A stretch of DNA of 13,594 bases from Aquificota bacterium (GTDB taxonomy: Bacteria > Aquificota > Aquificia > Aquificales > Hydrogenothermaceae), in assembly GCA_013153295.1 (NCBI GenBank), contig JAADEV010000082.1, positions 1 to 13,594 on the forward strand, written 5' to 3'. Both the position numbers and the translations under genes were made by a program. Below are positions 6,798-13,444 of the stretch, one piece after another. Every line of letters begins with the position of its first letter. Position 1 is the first letter of the stretch. The notes under the pieces are model-generated. The model had not been told where the DNA came from. It was given only the letters and a program-made list of their open reading frames with translations, and searched no databases.

Positions 6798-7443
6798 AAG
6801 TATCGTCGTCCTTGCCTCAGGGAGAGGGTCTAACTTTAAAGCCATCGCACAGGCAGTTAAAGAAGGCAAAATAAAAGCCAGTATAAAGCTGGTTATCTCC
6901 AACAAAAAAGGGGCAAATGTTTTAGATTTAGCTGAAAAGTTTGGCATACCTGCGGAGTTTGTAGACCCTTCTCTGTTCAGTTCAAGGGAGGAATACGACA
7001 GCTTTTTAGTGGAAAGGATAAAAAAGGTTAACCCAGACCTTATACTCCTTGCAGGTTATCTTAGGATACTGTCCCAGCCGTTTTTAAAGGCTTTTAAGGG
7101 AAAAATACTAAACATACACCCTTCACTTACACCTGCATTTAGGGGATTAAACGCCCAGAAACAGGCGATACAGTTTGGGGCTAAGTATTCAGGTTGCACA
7201 GTTCATTTTGTAGGTGAGGAGTTAGACTACGGTGAAGTTATTATACAGGCAGTAGTCCCTATAACCCCACAGGACACCCCTGAAACACTTTCAGAAAAGA
7301 TACTTAAATGGGAACACAGAATATATCCCCAAGCTGTAAAGTGGTTCTGTGAAGACAGGATAAAGGTAAACGGCAGACAGGTTATCGTTTTAAACGCAAA
7401 ATACGGCACCCTCCCCACCAACCCCCAACTGGAAGATTTTTAA
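6784..7443 (+). CDS. purN: Phosphoribosylglycinamide formyltransferase (GAR transformylase)
   Basis: A 219-aa enzyme that transfers the formyl group of 10-formyl-THF to GAR, earlier in the purine pathway than PurM. Motifs: ASGRGSNFKAI (11-21, phosphate loop for GAR), AGYLRILSQPFL, NIHPSLTPAFRGLNAQ (110-125), which carries catalytic Asn110 and His112, and the ELDYGEVI loop with Asp148; these correspond to E. coli Asn106, His108 and Asp144. A C-terminal extension of about 15 residues follows the usual end. The start is uncertain: TTG 6784 (chosen, with AAAGG four nt upstream) or TTG 6790, both inside the purM 3' end. The stop interlocks with the convergent aminotransferase gene at TTAA 7440-7443. 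Confidence 0.94.
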   Translation: MKLCKSIVVLASGRGSNFKAIAQAVKEGKIKASIKLVISNKKGANVLDLAEKFGIPAEFVDPSLFSSREEYDSFLVERIKKVNPDLILLAGYLRILSQPFLKAFKGKILNIHPSLTPAFRGLNAQKQAIQFGAKYSGCTVHFVGEELDYGEVIIQAVVPITPQDTPETLSEKILKWEHRIYPQAVKWFCEDRIKVNGRQVIVLNAKYGTLPTNPQLEDF

Positions 7444-8555
7444 GATAAAAACCCCTTTAATCTTTCTATGCCTTCTTTCATATGGTCTATATCCCTTGTG
7501 TAGGCAAATCTGAGAAACAGGTTTGTTTTGTTGTTTCCAAAGTCTATGCCGGGGGTTATAGCGGTGTGGGTTTCCTGTAGTATCCTTTTTGAAAATTGGA
7601 ATGTGTCATCTGTATACCTGCTGGCATCAGCCCAGATATAAAAAGCACCTGTAGGCTTTGCAGGTATGGTAAACAACTCCTTTAGACTTGAGTATAAAAA
7701 ATCCCTCCTTTCTTCAAAAATTTTTCTGTTTTTTTCCAAATGTTTGTAATCAAAAGACCCTAATGCACCATACTGGCTAATTGTAGGTGGTGATATATAA
7801 ACATTTTGCAGGACTATCTCCCCTTTCCTAACCAACTCATCAGGTAGGATTATCCAACCAAGTCTAAAGCCGGGCATACAGAAGTATTTAGAAAAACCGT
7901 TTATAACAATCGCCTTTTTTGAAAAGCCAACAGCTGTGTAATCCTCTACCCCGTAGGTTAAGCCGTGGTATATCTCATCTGATATAAGGTATATTCCATT
8001 TTCTTCACAATACTGGGCAAGGGCTTGTAGGTTTTCCTTTGTGTATACATTCCCCACAGGGTTTGAAGGTGATGATATATGAACCGCTTTTATATCAGGG
8101 TAGTCTTTAAGGTGTTCAACAGTTAACTGGTAGTCTGTGGTTTCGTCTACAGGTATCATTATCGGCTGTATATCAAGTAGATGGGCAAAGTTTTTATAAC
8201 AAGGATAAGACGGGTCAGGTAAGGCTATTTTATCCCCCTGATTTAAGGTTATAGAGTATGCCACTAAAAAAGCCCCAGATGTTCCTACAGTTAAGGCTAT
8301 GTTTGATGGGTTTACCTCAACCTTGTATTTGTCCCAGTAGTGTTGTGCTATTCTCTCCCTTAGCTGTGGTAGTCCTAAACTTTCTGTGTAGTAATTTAAC
8401 CTGTCCTTTACAGCCTTTTCTGTCATCTCCCACACAGCAGGGGGAGGTTGTAGGTCAGGTTCACCTATCTCAAAATGGATAGCATCTGGATACTTTGAGG
8501 CTTCTGCCACAATATCCATAACGATAAACGGTTTTATATCCTTTAACCTGTCCAT
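7440..8555 (-). CDS. Class I/II (fold type I) PLP-dependent aminotransferase
   Basis: A 371-aa cytoplasmic enzyme moving an amino group between an amino acid and a 2-oxo acid. Hallmarks: IGEPDLQPPP (30-39), YYTESLGLPQLRERIA, TVGTSGAF (89-96, PLP phosphate region), SPSNPVGNV with Asn165, ISDEIYHGL with Asp193 and Tyr196, the Schiff-base Lys223 in INGFSKYFCMPGFRLGW, and Arg349 in LFLRFAY, which should bind the substrate carboxylate. The length is a little short of the 390 aa common in the family, but no core element is missing. The substrate cannot be read from sequence; aspartate-, alanine- or aromatic-type activities are all possible. It follows thiO with a 2-nt gap, using AAAGGT inside the thiO end as ribosome-binding site, so it is the last gene of the four-gene cluster. 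Confidence 0.9.
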   Translation of the reverse strand: MDRLKDIKPFIVMDIVAEASKYPDAIHFEIGEPDLQPPPAVWEMTEKAVKDRLNYYTESLGLPQLRERIAQHYWDKYKVEVNPSNIALTVGTSGAFLVAYSITLNQGDKIALPDPSYPCYKNFAHLLDIQPIMIPVDETTDYQLTVEHLKDYPDIKAVHISSPSNPVGNVYTKENLQALAQYCEENGIYLISDEIYHGLTYGVEDYTAVGFSKKAIVINGFSKYFCMPGFRLGWIILPDELVRKGEIVLQNVYISPPTISQYGALGSFDYKHLEKNRKIFEERRDFLYSSLKELFTIPAKPTGAFYIWADASRYTDDTFQFSKRILQETHTAITPGIDFGNNKTNLFLRFAYTRDIDHMKEGIERLKGFLS

Positions 8556-8557
8556 AC

Positions 8558-9646
8558 TTACATACCTTTAAACCTGTTTACTGAAAAATGCTGGAGATAT
8601 GGGCTTTCCACACCTTTTAAAATAAGGTCTGCCATTACTTTGGCTGTTATCGGGGCAAGGAGTATACCGTTTCTGTGGTGTCCACTTGCTATAAATACCC
8701 CTTCCCTGTCTGTTTTCCCTAAAACAGGTAGTAGGTCTGGTGTGGCAGGTCTGTATCCATACCATATTTCCTGCACCTTCCTGTGGGCAAGTGGTGGCAT
8801 TGTTTCCTTTAGACCTGAGGAAAGCTGTAGTAATCCTTCAGGGGTGTTCCCCTCTGTAAAACCTACCAGTTCCTCTGTAGCCCCTATAACCATTCTACTG
8901 TAATCCTTCCTTGGTATGAGGTATGCCTTACTTCCAAAAAATACAGTATCTATATCAGATGGGTCTATGTCTACTGCCATCATTTGACCTTTCATAGGGT
9001 ATACCTTGGCGTCTAAAAGGTAGCTACTCCACGCACCGGCAGACACAATACAGTAATCCCCTTGTAATATACCCCTGTTTGTTTCCACACCTTCAAAGCT
9101 GTCTTCACCTAAGATTTTTAACGCTGTTGTATTTTCTAAGACTTTAGCCCCCAGCTGTTTAACAGATTTTGTAAGGCTTTCCATAAGTAATCTGTTGTCA
9201 ACCTGTCCGTCCTCTGGGTAGAAAACACCACCAACTATAGACTTTCCTATATGGGGATACTTTTTTTCTAATTTTGACCTGTCCCACCACTCACCGGGCA
9301 GACCAACCTCTTTATACATCTCCATATTTTTCTGTAGTTCCCCAGCCTCTTCATAGCTGTAAGCTGGGCAGAGTATTCCACAGTCCCAGTAGCTAACCTC
9401 TGTTCCTGTTTCCTTTTCCAACTCCTCCACAAATTGGGGATACATATCCCTACTTTGTATACAGAAATCAAAAAACAGGTCAGGTTTAAGCCCTTCTGAT
9501 TGGGGGGCTAACATACCACCGGCAGTCCAAGATGCCCCTTTTCCAATGGTGTCCTTTTCAAGTATTGTTATTTTATGACCAGCTTTTAAAAGTTCCCTTG
9601 CTATAGATAGACCGATAATACCACCACCTACTATTATCCCTTCCAT
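8558..9646 (-). CDS. thiO: FAD-dependent glycine/D-amino-acid oxidase, ThiO-like
   Basis: A 362-aa DAO-family flavoenzyme. ThiO oxidises glycine to the imine needed for the thiazole ring of thiamine in aerobic bacteria; relatives act on D-amino acids or sarcosine. The N-terminus has the FAD-binding GGGIIGLSIARELLKAG (7-23), then Glu30 ending the second strand, and GASWTAGGMLAP (37-48). The C-terminal half shows YPMKGQMM, YGYRPATPDLLPVLG (297-310) and the closing GHHRNGILLAPITA (322-335), which is typical of ThiO. ATG 9646 has a GGAGAAAGG ribosome-binding site. No thiS, thiG or other thiamine gene is nearby, which weakens the pathway assignment; glycine oxidase remains the best guess, with a broader D-amino-acid oxidase as the alternative. 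The reaction uses O2, consistent with a microaerophile. Confidence 0.82.
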   Translation of the reverse strand: MEGIIVGGGIIGLSIARELLKAGHKITILEKDTIGKGASWTAGGMLAPQSEGLKPDLFFDFCIQSRDMYPQFVEELEKETGTEVSYWDCGILCPAYSYEEAGELQKNMEMYKEVGLPGEWWDRSKLEKKYPHIGKSIVGGVFYPEDGQVDNRLLMESLTKSVKQLGAKVLENTTALKILGEDSFEGVETNRGILQGDYCIVSAGAWSSYLLDAKVYPMKGQMMAVDIDPSDIDTVFFGSKAYLIPRKDYSRMVIGATEELVGFTEGNTPEGLLQLSSGLKETMPPLAHRKVQEIWYGYRPATPDLLPVLGKTDREGVFIASGHHRNGILLAPITAKVMADLILKGVESPYLQHFSVNRFKGM

Positions 9647-9655
9647 ACCTTTCTC

Positions 9656-10423
9656 CTAAAAGGTTATCTTCATTCCGTCGTAAGCTGATACAACAGGTAT
9701 ACCAACCTTTCTGGACAGCTTTGTGGCTATCTTCTGTGGGTCTGATTTTAACATTGCCACACTAAAATGTGTAAGGACAGCCTTTTTAGGTTTGTATCTG
9801 TTTATCATCTTTTCCACATCAGGGACAGACAGGTGGTAGTATCCCTCCTTAGGTTCAGGGAAGGTTGTGTTAAAAATCATAATATCTGCCCCTTCTGTAT
9901 ACCCTTCAAGCATTCCCTCAAAAAATTTTCCACAGGGAACATAGGAAACCACCTTTCCATCGTGGTGGAATTCCACCCCTATAGTTTCAGCCCCTTTGTG
10001 TAGATGTTTTACAGTTCCCTTTATTTTTATACCTTGGTAATCTGTTTCCCAGTTAGGTTTAAGATACTGTATCTGGGAAAGTCCCTTCCGTAGGTATTTC
10101 AGCAGTATAGGGTCTTCCCCGTCTACCACATCTTCAGGGGCTACAAGTAGACCAAGTGGTTTTTTTGTGCTTTCTGTAGAGGCTTCTATAACTGCGTTAA
10201 GGTCGTTTGAGTGGTCTAAATGTCTGTGGGACACTACAATTACATCTATATCCTTTGTGTCCAGTCCCCTTTCGTATATCCTTATCAGGCTACCGGGTCC
10301 CGGGTCTATTAGAATATTTTCACCACCTATATTAAGCCAGATACCACCTGAGTGTCTCAGCTGGCGGAATACAACAACCCTACCTCCACCTGTCCCAAGG
10401 AACACAATACTGTTTTTTAGCAA
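9656..10423 (-). CDS. Metallo-beta-lactamase-fold hydrolase with atypical metal ligand
   Basis: A 255-aa cytoplasmic protein of the MBL superfamily, resembling the RNase Z/phosphodiesterase-like branch rather than antibiotic hydrolases. It shows FLGTGGG near the N-terminus, IDPGPGSLIRIY, the metal motif SHRHLDHSND (His66, His68, Asp70, His71), His142 in KHLHKGAETIGVEF, and a late KAVLTHFS with His219. Where most members have an Asp bridging the two metals (YxxDT), this protein reads YVPCGKFF with Cys164. The substrate is unknown. A longer frame starts at TTG 10453, but TTG 10423 is preferred because AGGAGG lies 9 nt upstream of it. The start overlaps the SDR stop by 7 bp. The thiO start follows the stop by 9 nt, so it is co-transcribed with redox/amino-acid genes. 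Confidence 0.83.
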   Translation of the reverse strand: MLKNSIVFLGTGGGRVVVFRQLRHSGGIWLNIGGENILIDPGPGSLIRIYERGLDTKDIDVIVVSHRHLDHSNDLNAVIEASTESTKKPLGLLVAPEDVVDGEDPILLKYLRKGLSQIQYLKPNWETDYQGIKIKGTVKHLHKGAETIGVEFHHDGKVVSYVPCGKFFEGMLEGYTEGADIMIFNTTFPEPKEGYYHLSVPDVEKMINRYKPKKAVLTHFSVAMLKSDPQKIATKLSRKVGIPVVSAYDGMKITF

Positions 10424-11142
10424 AGCAACCTGCCTCCTTCCACAGGAATACAAGCCCCTGTTGTAAATTCTGTTTCCACTAAATATTTTACAGCTTTATA
10501 CACTTCTTTTTCCCCTGCCCATTTTTTTAAAACAGTTTTTTGTAGAGGGGTTTCCAAATCGTCCAACTCTGGGTGTGGCACTATTGGACCCGGCATAACA
10601 CAGTTTACCAGAACATATGGGGCTAACTCCTTTGCAAGGGCTTTTGTTAAGGTTATTAAAGCCCCTTTAGACACAGAGTAAGGGGTAAACCCTTTGTAAG
10701 GTAGTATCCCTGCGTAGTCTGATATATTAACAATTCTACCTGCTTTGTTTTTATACATAACCTTACCTAATATCTGGGACAGGATATAAGGGGCTTTCAG
10801 ATGTATAGCCATAAAGCGGTCTAAATCTGATGTATCACCGCTAAAGAAGTCTGTAGGGTGGTAGATAGAGGCGTTATTTATTAAAATATCCACCTTACCG
10901 CACAGCTTTAATGCCTTTTCCCCAAGGGCTTTCACCTGTTCTTCATCAAAAAGGTTTGCTTTAACTGTAAAAACATTAACCCCTAAAGCCTCAACCTCCC
11001 TTTTCAGGGAAAGGGCATCGTCCTCAGATGTGTTGTAATGGATTATTATATCTGCCCCATCTTTTGCAAAACCTAAAACAAGGGCTTTCCCTATCCTTTT
11101 AGCCCCACCTGTAATTAAGACAGTTTTCCCCTTTATATCCAC
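10417..11142 (-). CDS. SDR-family NAD(P)-dependent oxidoreductase
   Basis: A 241-aa classical short-chain dehydrogenase/reductase. The nucleotide-binding TGGAKRIGKAL (11-21) resembles the TGGARRIG of pteridine reductase/FolM-like and some FabG-like enzymes. NNAS lies at 89-92, and the catalytic YSVSK at 155-159 (Tyr155, Lys159) follows NISDYAG (139-145, Ser141). MPGPIVP and a terminal IPVEGG complete the fold. At the position of the catalytic-tetrad Asn (usually xNLKAP) the sequence is IHLKAP, with His114. The start is GTG 11142, supported by alignment of the N-terminus rather than by a good ribosome-binding site. It is the first gene of the leftward cluster with the MBL, thiO-like and aminotransferase genes, and is divergent from the SPOR gene. 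The substrate is not predictable; pterin or a ketone are candidates. Confidence 0.87.
   Translation of the reverse strand: MDIKGKTVLITGGAKRIGKALVLGFAKDGADIIIHYNTSEDDALSLKREVEALGVNVFTVKANLFDEEQVKALGEKALKLCGKVDILINNASIYHPTDFFSGDTSDLDRFMAIHLKAPYILSQILGKVMYKNKAGRIVNISDYAGILPYKGFTPYSVSKGALITLTKALAKELAPYVLVNCVMPGPIVPHPELDDLETPLQKTVLKKWAGEKEVYKAVKYLVETEFTTGACIPVEGGRLLC
10433..10438 (-). promoter_or_regulatory. Ribosome-binding site inside the SDR gene that sets the MBL start
   Basis: CCTCCT on the plus strand is AGGAGG on the minus strand, within the SDR codons for Glu-Gly-Gly-Arg near its C-terminus. It lies 9 nt from TTG 10423, making that codon a better start for the MBL gene than the upstream TTG 10453. 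Confidence 0.6.
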
Positions 11143-11169
11143 AGTGAAAATCCAAATCTGCCGAAAATT

Positions 11170-11179
11170 TGTATATAAT
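11170..11179. promoter_or_regulatory. Overlapping divergent -10 candidates (SDR cluster / SPOR gene)
   Basis: The spacer 11143-11211 contains TATAAT at 11174-11179 facing the SPOR gene (leader about 26 nt) and TATACA on the minus strand at 11175-11170 facing the SDR gene (leader about 20 nt). The two hexamers overlap. No clear -35 is seen for either, so this is a weak call based on position and -10 similarity. Confidence 0.32.
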
Positions 11180-11211
11180 TAAAAATTTAACCACTGGTAG
11201 AGGGAGTTTCT

Positions 11212-12594
11212 ATGCTTTCGGACATATTCGGACTGGATAAAAAGGAGAAGTTTTTAATAATACTTAACCTTATGAGAAACCAAGATGTGGTAGGAATACT
11301 GTATGGAAAGGAAGGTATCGGCAAAAAGTTTATCCTAAAAAAGATACTTAAAAATATAGCAGGCAACAACGATAAGGTTGTTTTTTTAGACAGTGGCGAA
11401 AACTGGTATGTAGACCTTTTAACCCAGCTTGGCTTAGATGTGGACGAACATATAACTAAAGAGGATTTCTTAGTCCAGTTTGTTAACTTTTTAGAGAAAC
11501 ACCCGGGAAGGGTATTTATTATCTTTGATAACGGTCAGAACCTTTCTACAAAAAATATACAGGAGATAGTCCAGCTACTTGGTTTTAAGGACAAGGTATC
11601 TGTTGTTATTGTTGGCACAGAGGAGTTAAAGGAGAAGTTAAACCCATTTAAGTTAGGAAAGGTTGAGGCTTCTATGAACTTTATCTTTGAGGTTAAAACC
11701 CCTGAGTTTGACGAGTTTAGCAGATACATAAAGTATAAGTATGGGAACAAGGTTGATAAAAAAGCTGTAAGGAAGCTGTATAAACTTACTGAAGGTTCCT
11801 TTAAAGACGCAAACGATATTATCAAAAGTGTAGGTAAATTCCCTGTTTACGAAAGGGATATAGGGGAGGGTAGTAATGTAAGTTTTATCCTACCGTTTGT
11901 AGGTGTAGCCGTTGCTGTAGGTATTGGAGTAGTATCCTATATATACCTTTTCCCTAAAGAAGAAAACAAAAATGAAGACCAGACAGCCTCTATAGACCAG
12001 CAACAGGTTGAGATAATAGACAAAAAGCTACCTGAGGAAGGGGTTGTTATCCAAGAACCTATAATAGAAGAGACCATAAGGGAAGAGGATATTTACCTTG
12101 AGAATGTGGACAATCAGGTTAAAAAGGCTGTTGAAAATGTGGTAAACAAACCTGTAGAAGAACATAAACAGGAGAAGGAAAAAACACCAGAGGAGACAAA
12201 AACACAACCTCCAGTGGAGAAGGAAGTAGCCCAGAACAAACCACAAACGGAAGAAAAAAAGGAAAATACCACTGTAAAGCCTGAAACCAAACAGGTTGCA
12301 AAGAAAGAAACTACAGAAAAACCGAAAAACACAGCCAGTCAGCCTGAAACAAAGGATTACTCACAGTATAAGTATGTTATACATATAGCTTCCTTTAAAA
12401 ACAGAAACAGTGCAGAAAGTCTAAAGAAAAGGCTTGAAAAATTCCTTAAAAATGATGTTAGGATTATACCCGGTAAAAACGGGGCAAACACCGTAATAGT
12501 TTACGCAAGGGACAGAAAAGAGGCTGAAAGTATCGCCAGTTTTGTTAAAAAGTGGGGATACAGACCTTGGATTGTTAAACGGAAATCTGAGTAA
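11212..12594 (+). CDS. DamX-like membrane protein: degenerate AAA-type domain, TM helix, SPOR domain
   Basis: A 460-aa probable cell-division/envelope protein. Domains in order: an N-terminal cytoplasmic NTPase-like domain (about 1-215) with a P-loop-like GKEGIGKK at 32-39, a Walker B-like VFIIFDN at 101-107 and VVIVGTEELKEKL at 131-143; one membrane helix at about 224-247 (ILPFVGVAVAVGIGVVSYIY); a low-complexity Glu/Lys/Pro/Thr/Gln linker (about 248-383), presumably periplasmic; and a C-terminal SPOR domain at about 386-457, beginning YKYVIHIASFKNRNSAESL. SPOR domains bind denuded peptidoglycan glycans at the septum. The Walker A ends in Lys39 instead of Ser/Thr and the Walker B has Asn for the catalytic Glu, so hydrolysis is doubtful. 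The order resembles gammaproteobacterial DamX. ATG 11212 has AGAGGGAG at 7 nt. It is a single-gene unit; its 3' end overlaps lipA by 20 bp. Confidence 0.82.
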   Translation: MLSDIFGLDKKEKFLIILNLMRNQDVVGILYGKEGIGKKFILKKILKNIAGNNDKVVFLDSGENWYVDLLTQLGLDVDEHITKEDFLVQFVNFLEKHPGRVFIIFDNGQNLSTKNIQEIVQLLGFKDKVSVVIVGTEELKEKLNPFKLGKVEASMNFIFEVKTPEFDEFSRYIKYKYGNKVDKKAVRKLYKLTEGSFKDANDIIKSVGKFPVYERDIGEGSNVSFILPFVGVAVAVGIGVVSYIYLFPKEENKNEDQTASIDQQQVEIIDKKLPEEGVVIQEPIIEETIREEDIYLENVDNQVKKAVENVVNKPVEEHKQEKEKTPEETKTQPPVEKEVAQNKPQTEEKKENTTVKPETKQVAKKETTEKPKNTASQPETKDYSQYKYVIHIASFKNRNSAESLKKRLEKFLKNDVRIIPGKNGANTVIVYARDRKEAESIASFVKKWGYRPWIVKRKSE

Positions 12595-13426
12595 ACACCT
12601 CCTCTGCGTGGAAGGAACTTCTTACCAATGCCCCGGAGAAAACCGCCTTAAAACCAAGGGAGTATCCAATCTCCTCTAACTTTTTAAACTCCTGTGGGGT
12701 GTAGTATTTTTTTACAGGGTGGTGGTTTTTTGAAGGTTGGAGATACTGTCCAACGGTTAACACCTCACAGTTAACCTCCCTTAAATCTTCCATTACAGAG
12801 ACAATCTCTTCTAAAGTTTCACCAAGTCCTACCATTATCCCAGACTTTGACACAATCCCACTGTCAAACAGTTTTATATGATTTATAACCTCCAAAGACC
12901 TGTTGTAATCCCCCCTATGCCTTACAACAGGGAACAGTGAAGGGACAGTTTCTATATTGTGGTTTATAACATCAGGTTTTGAGGAAACGACTGTCCTTAA
13001 GGCGTTTAAATCCCCTAAAAAATCTGGTATAAGGACTTCCACTTTACAGTCTGGGTTTTCCTCCCTTACAGCTTGGACAACCTTTGCAAAATGGCTTGCC
13101 CCACCATCAGGTAGGTCGTCCCTGTTTACAGATGTGATAACAACATACCTTAAGGAAAGTTCCTTTACAACCTTTGCTATAGAGTAAGGTTCATTTTCAT
13201 CAAGGGGTAGTGGTCTGTCGTGGGAAACATTACAGTATCCACAACTACGGGTGCATCTATCACCCATAATCATAAATGTAGCTGTCTTTCTGGAAAAACA
13301 GTCCCCAATATTTGGACAGAAAGCCTCCTCACAAACGGTGTGAAGTTTATGCTTTCTAAGTATAGATTTTATCTTTCCTACCTCAGCTGAAAGGAAACTT
13401 TTAACCTTCGGCTTCTTAGTCTGCAT
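12575..13426 (-). CDS. lipA: Lipoyl synthase (radical SAM)
   Basis: A 283-aa radical SAM enzyme that inserts two sulfurs into protein-bound octanoyl chains, making the lipoyl cofactor of 2-oxoacid dehydrogenases and the glycine cleavage H protein. Both Fe-S sites are complete: the auxiliary cluster cysteines Cys32, Cys37 and Cys43 in CEEAFCPNIGDC, and the SAM cluster CTRSCGYC (Cys58, Cys62, Cys65). Other family marks are RDDLPDGGASHFA (102-114), EVLIPDFLG, NHNIETV, KSGIMVGLGET and the C-terminal RSSFHAEE, whose Ser supplies a ligand to the auxiliary cluster. The length is normal to slightly short. ATG 13426 has only a weak ribosome-binding site, 18 nt after the glnD stop, suggesting co-transcription with glnD. 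The end overlaps the convergent SPOR gene by 20 bp. lipB is not in the window. Confidence 0.96.
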   Translation of the reverse strand: MQTKKPKVKSFLSAEVGKIKSILRKHKLHTVCEEAFCPNIGDCFSRKTATFMIMGDRCTRSCGYCNVSHDRPLPLDENEPYSIAKVVKELSLRYVVITSVNRDDLPDGGASHFAKVVQAVREENPDCKVEVLIPDFLGDLNALRTVVSSKPDVINHNIETVPSLFPVVRHRGDYNRSLEVINHIKLFDSGIVSKSGIMVGLGETLEEIVSVMEDLREVNCEVLTVGQYLQPSKNHHPVKKYYTPQEFKKLEEIGYSLGFKAVFSGALVRSSFHAEEVFTQISV

Positions 13427-13444
13427 ATACTTCTGTTCCCCGTT

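Noticed and set aside
9647..9655. Thiamine (TPP) riboswitch upstream of the thiO-like gene
   Set aside because: Only 9 nt separate it from the MBL gene, and no THI-box-like sequence is visible at the head of the cluster either.
12028..12332. Overlapping antisense ORFs encoding Phe/Cys/Ser-rich hydrophobic peptides
   Set aside because: They are the complement of the low-complexity Glu/Lys/Pro/Thr linker of the SPOR protein; the composition is a by-product of GAA/AAA/ACA codons and no ribosome-binding site is associated.
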